A stretch of 64,000 nt of DNA from Roseovarius albus (GTDB lineage Bacteria; Pseudomonadota; Alphaproteobacteria; Rhodobacterales; Rhodobacteraceae), in contig NZ_FWFX01000008.1 in assembly GCF_900172335.1 (NCBI RefSeq), positions 124,001-188,000 on the forward strand, in the 5' to 3' direction. Positions 58,342 through 64,000 of this stretch are shown here, piece after piece; position 1 is the first letter of the stretch, and each line of letters starts with the position of its first letter. A program made the position numbers and the translations under genes. Below the pieces are notes generated by a model. The model saw only the letters and a list, made by a program, of their open reading frames with translations. It was not told the origin of the DNA and ran no database searches.

Positions 58342-60534
58342 TCATGGCGACAGTCGCCCATTTGGTCGAACTTCTGTAAGACTTGCGCTCATTTTCTTTA
58401 AGATGGAACGAAAACGTTTCAATGGCCGTTCGAACAAGGCAGCAAAACCGAAGCAGACCGCAAGGGTCAATCCCAACATCCAAAGATCATAAGCCGGTAA
58501 TGTTTCGGGCAAGGTTGCGTCAATTAGATGCAAAGTCGGGTAGTGCACGAGGTAAATTGAGAAACTTCCTCCGGCCACCCACCGCACCGCTTTGGTCACT
58601 CGTGTATCATTGTTCAGTTTCATTCTCTGAGTGAGGTTCCATATCCCTCTCAGATGGATGGCGATGCACGCTGCGACGACTGTATTCCAAAGCACTTCGT
58701 TGGAGTACACGAGTATGGAATGATGGTTATGTGGCTGAAGTACAAATATGGTAAGGTTCTCCAGCTGCTGCGGAACACCCGCTACTTTTAATGCGACTAG
58801 GATTGCAAGACCTGCAATCGCCATAAACCAAGAACTTGCCATGGTTGGGGTCGTCGAGGTCTTCGCGCAGCTGTTCCACAATAAAACCCCAAGCCACCAT
58901 GCAGGAAGTAGCGCCAAAATAGGGATCCCTACGAGCAACACAAGTGTGGCCAAAACAACCGCTCGCATGAGGCCCTTTAGAAACACAAAGCTGCCGAAAA
59001 TCAGGTAGAAACCAACTTCATAACTCAGCGACCAAATTGGCCCGTTTGTACCGAGCCGAACCCAATCGGATACTCCCGTCCATAAATTTGTAACAGTCAT
59101 GCCGCGCCACACGAACTCACTCAAAGGCAAAGCCTGATAATAGTCTCGTGGATAAGCCGACATATTTATTCTGGTTCCTACGGCATCAAACACAAGCGTC
59201 AAGATCAATGCCGGAAACAGAACCGAGGCAATTCTTGTCGCGCGCTTGAAGGCATAGGTACCTAAGTTTCCATCGCGCCTAGCAGAGTATGCGATGACAA
59301 CACCGGATAAGACGAAGAACACCGCGACTGCATCGCTTGCGACATTCCATTCACGCAGGAAATAGTAATCACCGCGGGTAAATCGTACATGGGCCATATG
59401 GCCGAATAATACGGTCAGAGCTGCGATCGCGCGCAAAACATCCAGCCAAAGTGAAAAACCTTCTGTCATTTTAGTGGTGTTTGGTGGCAAAGACTGCGTC
59501 AGCCCCGGTGTCGTTTTCACTGAACGCAAAATAGTTTCGGAACTTTCTTTGAATGGCAACACTAGGGCTGAAACCAGTGTCGGATAGGGTTGCTCAATCG
59601 GTTCCCCCGTACCGTCAGAAACGCCAAACGTCAGCTTTTCTCGTTCAGTTGGAATGTAGAGCGTACCGAACATCCAATCCCAAAGCGCAAAAATGGAACC
59701 GTAGTTTTTGTCGTGGTGACGCCGCGCCACCGAATGGTGCACTTGATGCTGCGCGGGAGAAATCAAAATGTGCTCGATCACCCAACCGTAGCTGATCCAG
59801 ATATGGCTATGGCGGAAATTCGATCCCAGTGCATTGAATGCGAAGTAAAATGCATTTGCCCCGCCGATGGTTACGATGTCAACTTTTCCAACGAATGTGT
59901 ACAGCGCCAAACCCTGCACCAAACCGACAATTACGGTCATCAGAATGTTGCGGATGATGGGTTCCACTGGGTGTACACGTTCGACAGTAAGGGGCGTCAA
60001 AACATCTGCGGAATGATGCACTGCATGAAATGGCCAGAGGACTCTCCATTCGTGATGTGCTCTGTGCGCCCAGTATTTGCAAAAATCCGATGTGATCACA
60101 ATGATCGCTGTCGCGATTGCACATCGGGTCCAACCGCTTGGAGGCGATTTATGGTCCGCCCCAGCTAGCGCGTCCAATATTATGTAGGCGACTGTCGTTG
60201 GAAAAAACACAGCGCCCAAGAGACCCAGAGACGCAAAGAACCTGACTGCAAAGAACAGCTTTATATCAAGCATGTTAGATTTATGGTGATACACTTCTTT
60301 CGGGAGCAGCCATTTTGTAAAGCTCCCAGCGCCACCACGGAATTTCCATATCGCATAGGCGATGATGACCGTACAACACAGATAAAACGCAGAATAGCGC
60401 ACATTCAAACTGAACGGCGCATCCAGCAGGTGATTAATATACGCAAGAATGGTATCCAATGAATTTCGCTCGCACTGTTTTGGCTGGGGATAGCAATGTT
60501 TCGTGGCGCAAATGCGGCACCTTATTGTTCCCAT
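58342..60534 (-). CDS. Fused sterol desaturase/fatty-acid hydroxylase and acyltransferase-3 (OafA-like) protein
   Basis: One uninterrupted frame encodes two enzyme types. Residues about 30-320 are an integral-membrane fatty-acid hydroxylase: three HxxHH boxes (H157/H160/H161, H170/H173/H174, H263/H266/H267) would bind two irons. Residues about 362-720 match acyltransferase 3: LDVLRAIAALTVLFGH and FFVLSGVVIAYSARR, then eight or so more helices. A linker of about 40 residues joins them. The start is uncertain: ATG 60534 has no good ribosome-binding site, a TTG at 60459 would remove 25 doubtful residues, and the open frame runs to 60606. Its role may be hydroxylating or acylating an envelope lipid. 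Divergent from mutL. Confidence 0.85.
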   Translation of the reverse strand: MGTIRCRICATKHCYPQPKQCERNSLDTILAYINHLLDAPFSLNVRYSAFYLCCTVIIAYAIWKFRGGAGSFTKWLLPKEVYHHKSNMLDIKLFFAVRFFASLGLLGAVFFPTTVAYIILDALAGADHKSPPSGWTRCAIATAIIVITSDFCKYWAHRAHHEWRVLWPFHAVHHSADVLTPLTVERVHPVEPIIRNILMTVIVGLVQGLALYTFVGKVDIVTIGGANAFYFAFNALGSNFRHSHIWISYGWVIEHILISPAQHQVHHSVARRHHDKNYGSIFALWDWMFGTLYIPTEREKLTFGVSDGTGEPIEQPYPTLVSALVLPFKESSETILRSVKTTPGLTQSLPPNTTKMTEGFSLWLDVLRAIAALTVLFGHMAHVRFTRGDYYFLREWNVASDAVAVFFVLSGVVIAYSARRDGNLGTYAFKRATRIASVLFPALILTLVFDAVGTRINMSAYPRDYYQALPLSEFVWRGMTVTNLWTGVSDWVRLGTNGPIWSLSYEVGFYLIFGSFVFLKGLMRAVVLATLVLLVGIPILALLPAWWLGVLLWNSCAKTSTTPTMASSWFMAIAGLAILVALKVAGVPQQLENLTIFVLQPHNHHSILVYSNEVLWNTVVAACIAIHLRGIWNLTQRMKLNNDTRVTKAVRWVAGGSFSIYLVHYPTLHLIDATLPETLPAYDLWMLGLTLAVCFGFAALFERPLKRFRSILKKMSASLTEVRPNGRLSP

Positions 60535-60700
60535 ATGGAAAACAATGTCTGTATTCACCCGCTTCAATGCCTCTCGGGCTTGCCGCGTTTGACCTGTAAA
60601 TTGCAAAGACGTCGTGCGGAATGCAAAGGCGTTGGCCCGTAAAAACTTTCCTAGATCGGCTGGTGGCCGAATCGTAGCGTGCTATGCTAAGTTTTGTGGC

Positions 60701-62566
60701 ATGGCACATACTGACCCCCAGATAAGCGAAAAACGACCGATCATTCGCCAGCTTAACGATGCTGCGATCAATCGGATTGCAGCGGGCGAAGTGGTGGAGC
60801 GTCCCGCCTCTGCTGTGAAGGAATTGGTTGAAAATGCACTGGACGCCGGTGCGCGACAAGTTTCGGTAGATTACGCTGACGGAGGCAAGACGCTGATCCG
60901 GGTATCCGACGATGGCTGCGGCATAGCGCCGGAGGATCTGCCGTTGGCCTTATCGCGTCATGCGACATCTAAGATTGATGGCTCGGATCTGTTGAACATT
61001 CACACCTTTGGCTTTCGCGGGGAGGCCTTGCCGTCATTAGGGGCGGTTGGTCGACTGACCATGACCTCTCGGGCAGAGGGGTTCGACGCCGCTGAAATCC
61101 GGGTGTCCGGTGGACAGGCTGAGCCTGTGCGGCCCGCCGCGCATAATGCGGGCACGACCGTCACCTTGCGCGATCTGTTTTATGCCACCCCTGCGCGGTT
61201 GAAGTTCATGCGCTCGGACCGGGCCGAGGCGCAGGCGATCACCGACACGATCAAACGTCTGGCCATGGCCGAGCCGTTTGTCGGGTTCACCTTGCGCGAT
61301 GTCTCGGGTGGGGGCGAAGGGCGTGTGACCTTTCGCGCTGATCCTGAGTCCGGTGATCTGTTTGATGCGTTGCATGGGCGGCTGGCGCGGATTTTGGGAC
61401 AGGAATTTGCCGAAAACGCCCTGCGCATCGATGCGACACGTGAGGGCCTGCACATGACCGGCTATGCCGCACTGCCGACTTATTCGCGCGGCACATCGGT
61501 GGCGCAGTATCTGTTCGTGAATGGCCGCCCGGTGCGGGACAAAATGCTCTATGGCGCCTTGCGAGCCGCGTATCATGATTTCCTGAGCCGGGATCGCCAT
61601 CCGGCGGCGGCACTTTTCATTGAATGCGATCCGATATTGGTGGATGTGAACGTGCATCCGGCGAAATCAGAGGTGCGCTTTCGCGATCCGGGGCTTGCTC
61701 GTGGTTTGATCGTGTCTGGCCTGCGCCATGCGCTTGCCGAGGCAGGGCATCGAGCGTCTTCCACGGTGGCCAATGCCACCTTAGGGGCGATGCGACCTGA
61801 ACCAACCGGCCCAGCACGGGTGTACCAGATGGACCGATCATCGCTTGCGGCGCGCACGATGAGCTATCAGGCACAAGCGCCGCAGCCGATGGAAACACCC
61901 GGTTTTGCCGATATGCAGGATGCCTATAGCGGACGAGTGGAGCCGGCAGTAGTTGAGGATTCGACCGCTGAGGTGTCACCACAGTCGTTGCCCTTGGGGG
62001 CAGCGCGGGCGCAAGTGCATGAAAATTACATCATTGCACAGACCGAAGACGGAATGGTCATTGTCGACCAGCACGCCGCACATGAGAGGCTGGTCTATGA
62101 GCGGCTCAAGGCACAGATGGCTGAGAATGGCGTTGCTTCGCAAGCGCTGTTAATCCCCGAAATCATTGACCTGTCCGAGGCGGATGCTGGCGCGCTACTG
62201 GAACTCGCTGAGGATCTGGCCAAACTGGGATTGGTGATAGAACCTTTCGGGCCAGGCACCATAGCGGTGCGTGAAACCCCGGCGATTTTGGGCAACTGCA
62301 ATGCCAAGGCGATGATTTTGGATGTCATTGATGAGTTGCATGACCAAGGCGACAGCCTGACGGTACAGGCGCGAATCGAGGCTATCCTGAGCCGGGTGGC
62401 CTGTCACGGCTCGATCCGCTCCGGTCGTCGGATGCAGGCGGATGAAATGAACGCATTGCTACGCGAGATGGAAGCCACACCGCATTCGGGACAGTGCAAC
62501 CATGGACGCCCTACCTATGTTGAACTCAAACTGGCCGATATTGAACGGCTGTTCGGACGCACATGA
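60701..62566 (+). CDS. mutL: DNA mismatch repair protein MutL
   Basis: The 621-residue GHKL ATPase is recruited by MutS to mismatches. The start at 60701 ([13 protein letters not shown]) precedes the family's beginning [36 protein letters not shown] by a short tail. The ATPase signature ends [10 protein letters not shown] and [11 protein letters not shown]. The C-terminal domain has the endonuclease motif [12 protein letters not shown] (D-Q-H-A-x2-E-x4-E), so this MutL should nick DNA itself, as expected without MutH. The next gene rmuC overlaps its stop by 4 bases. Confidence 0.96.
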   Translation: MAHTDPQISEKRPIIRQLNDAAINRIAAGEVVERPASAVKELVENALDAGARQVSVDYADGGKTLIRVSDDGCGIAPEDLPLALSRHATSKIDGSDLLNIHTFGFRGEALPSLGAVGRLTMTSRAEGFDAAEIRVSGGQAEPVRPAAHNAGTTVTLRDLFYATPARLKFMRSDRAEAQAITDTIKRLAMAEPFVGFTLRDVSGGGEGRVTFRADPESGDLFDALHGRLARILGQEFAENALRIDATREGLHMTGYAALPTYSRGTSVAQYLFVNGRPVRDKMLYGALRAAYHDFLSRDRHPAAALFIECDPILVDVNVHPAKSEVRFRDPGLARGLIVSGLRHALAEAGHRASSTVANATLGAMRPEPTGPARVYQMDRSSLAARTMSYQAQAPQPMETPGFADMQDAYSGRVEPAVVEDSTAEVSPQSLPLGAARAQVHENYIIAQTEDGMVIVDQHAAHERLVYERLKAQMAENGVASQALLIPEIIDLSEADAGALLELAEDLAKLGLVIEPFGPGTIAVRETPAILGNCNAKAMILDVIDELHDQGDSLTVQARIEAILSRVACHGSIRSGRRMQADEMNALLREMEATPHSGQCNHGRPTYVELKLADIERLFGRT

Positions 62567-63735
62567 TTCAGATTGGTGAGATGAGCTTTTCCTTGAGTGA
62601 CCCGGTGGTGCTGGTCGCCATTGGCTTTCTGGCGCTGGTGCTGTTTTTGCTGATCAGCACCTCGCGTGCGGCGGCGCGGTCGGCACGAATGGCAGAGCCT
62701 TTGGCACAACAAATGGGACAATTGGGCCAGCGGGTGCAGGGGCTGAGTGATGGGCAACATCAGTTAGCAGGCGGATTGAACCACGTGTCCGAGGCGCAGG
62801 CGGCGGCACAGGCCAATATGCTGCAACTGATGGAGCAACGGCTGGCACAGGTGCAAGAGCAGATGAATCAGAACCTGCATGGCTCGGCCCGGCGCACGGC
62901 GCAGTCGTTGGGGGAATTGCAGCAGCGGTTGCAGACCATCGACAAGGCGCAGGAAAACATCACCAAGCTGTCGGGTGATGTGCTGACGCTGCAGGATATT
63001 CTGTCGAACAAACAAACCCGTGGGGCGTTTGGGGAAATTCAGTTGAATGATATCGTGTCCAAGGCCCTGCCCTCGGACAGCTACACGCTGCAACATACGC
63101 TTTCGAACGGCAAGCGGGCCGATTGTTTGATTCATCTGCCAAACCCGCCCGGGCCAATTTGCATCGACAGTAAGTTCCCACTGGAAGCCTATGAGGCGCT
63201 GCGAAATGCCAGCAATGACTGGGAGGTCAACGAGGCCGCAAAATTCCTGCGCAGCACAGTCAAAAAACACATTAAGGACATTTCTGAAAAGTACATTCTT
63301 GATGGTGAAACGGCTGACGGCGCATTGATGTTCCTACCGTCCGAGGCGGTTTATGCCGAGCTGCATGCCAACTTCCCGGAATTGGTGCGCGAAGGATTTG
63401 CCGCGCGGGTTTGGATTGTCTCGCCCACCACCTGCATGGCCACACTCAACACCATGCGGGCGATTCTGAAAGACGCGCGTATGCGCGAACAGGCAGGGGC
63501 GATTCGACGTGAGCTGGGCATGCTCTTTGCCGATGTGGACCGGCTGGGAACCCGAGTAGAAAACCTTGATCGCCATTTCAATCAGGCGGCTAAGGATATT
63601 TCCGATATCAAGATCTCGGCCGACAAGGCTGGGCGCCGTGCAAAGCGGTTGGATAACTTTGATTTTGAAGAACTTGCGCCAGAGACCGATCAGACGATTC
63701 TACAGCTACAAAAAGGCGGCGGGGATCCACACTGA
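62563..63735 (+). CDS. rmuC: DNA recombination protein RmuC
   Basis: The 390-residue protein limits recombination between inverted repeats and stabilises stalled forks. An N-terminal anchor helix (about 10-32) and a Gln/Leu-rich coiled coil (about 45-120) precede the RmuC domain: [23 protein letters not shown], and [13 protein letters not shown] (the restriction-endonuclease-like D-x-K), then [20 protein letters not shown]. It overlaps mutL by 4 bases, so mutL-rmuC is an operon. A very strong hairpin follows. Confidence 0.94.
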   Translation: MIQIGEMSFSLSDPVVLVAIGFLALVLFLLISTSRAAARSARMAEPLAQQMGQLGQRVQGLSDGQHQLAGGLNHVSEAQAAAQANMLQLMEQRLAQVQEQMNQNLHGSARRTAQSLGELQQRLQTIDKAQENITKLSGDVLTLQDILSNKQTRGAFGEIQLNDIVSKALPSDSYTLQHTLSNGKRADCLIHLPNPPGPICIDSKFPLEAYEALRNASNDWEVNEAAKFLRSTVKKHIKDISEKYILDGETADGALMFLPSEAVYAELHANFPELVREGFAARVWIVSPTTCMATLNTMRAILKDARMREQAGAIRRELGMLFADVDRLGTRVENLDRHFNQAAKDISDIKISADKAGRRAKRLDNFDFEELAPETDQTILQLQKGGGDPH

Positions 63736-63757
63736 TTCGTTGAAAGCGAGTGGTAGC

Positions 63758-63796
63758 CCGACTATGCGGCCCGCACTTTGCGGGCCGCATAGTCGG
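63758..63796 (+). terminator. Perfect 18-base hairpin after mutL-rmuC
   Basis: CCGACTATGCGGCCCGCA and TGCGGGCCGCATAGTCGG are exact reverse complements around a 3-base CTT loop, 22 bases after the rmuC stop. The T run is weak (TTAC), so it may rely on stem strength. Confidence 0.75.
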
Positions 63797-64000
63797 TTAC
63801 AATCGAGAAAACGGTGCATCATTTCTTACAAATTGAAAACAGTTTGCCTACGAATTGGAAAAGCGGTCGATCACGAGAATGGGCCTACACCTGTGTGAAA
63901 ATTGACAATTTCGGAGGTTTTCACCTATTTTTGAACATTTCTTCACCACAGCAACGTAGCCTTGGAAGCACATTTCGACTAAGCAAGGCAGGGTGTAATT
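63797..64000. other. Gene-free right edge
   Basis: No gene is supported in the last 204 bases. It holds AAATTGACAATTT (63899-63911), a 13-base palindrome with one central base, nested in a wider GTGAAAA/TTTTCAC pair (63895-63924). This may be a promoter or operator of a gene to the right of the window. Confidence 0.4.

Overview
The window reads as the dnaA neighbourhood of the chromosome of a marine Roseobacter-type alphaproteobacterium (Rhodobacteraceae). The evidence is the gene order gyrB, recF, dnaN, dnaA, rpsT, enoyl-CoA hydratase, mutM, ubiE, ubiB, the moderate GC content, and family-typical genes such as a UPF0262 protein, a DUF2125 protein, a MaeB malic enzyme and a DmdC-like acyl-CoA dehydrogenase. 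I see no rRNA, tRNA, insertion sequence, prophage or CRISPR array. Nearly all the DNA is accounted for by intact genes.

Layout. (1) 0-5 kb: a membrane protein cut by the left edge, maeB behind a LacI-like palindrome, upp, and two small envelope genes of unknown role. (2) 5-14.4 kb: a leftward fatty-acid degradation block: MerR regulator, acyl-CoA dehydrogenase, small ribbon-helix-helix-like protein, glutathione transferase, fadA, fadJ, FUSC-like membrane protein, then an acyl-CoA ligase. It is headed by two 30-bp direct repeats. (3) 14.6-18 kb: a two-subunit molybdenum hydroxylase (isoquinoline-oxidoreductase type) divergent from a TetR regulator, with two identical palindromes between them. 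(4) 18-20 kb: an eight-haem secreted cytochrome c. (5) 20-31 kb: the replication genes, with gyrB separated from recF-dnaN-dnaA by a three-gene lipid-linked sugar cassette (GT-C-like membrane protein, GT2, GtrA). (6) 31-46 kb: housekeeping (ech, mutM, ubiE, ubiB, UPF0262, LMW phosphatase, acetyltransferases, ChaC-like), a MotA/MotB-like pair with a very long periplasmic coiled coil, clpA and gloB. (7) 46-51.3 kb: a ridA-GDPD-GNAT-phhB operon and an mlaA-mlaC pair. (8) 51.4-54.3 kb: two secreted proteins that I cannot assign to a family. (9) 54.4-64 kb: a class A penicillin-binding protein, amt behind a strong leader hairpin, a fused fatty-acid hydroxylase/acyltransferase-3 protein, mutL and rmuC.

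How the genes fit together: the 5-14 kb block activates and degrades acyl chains to acetyl-CoA, and maeB can turn the resulting C4 acids into pyruvate and NADPH. The mla genes, PBP, MotA/MotB-like pair, GT2/GtrA cassette and the hydroxylase/acyltransferase fusion all act on the envelope. The best candidates for undescribed biology are that fusion, the two unknown secreted proteins, the MotA/MotB-like motor and the repeated operators.
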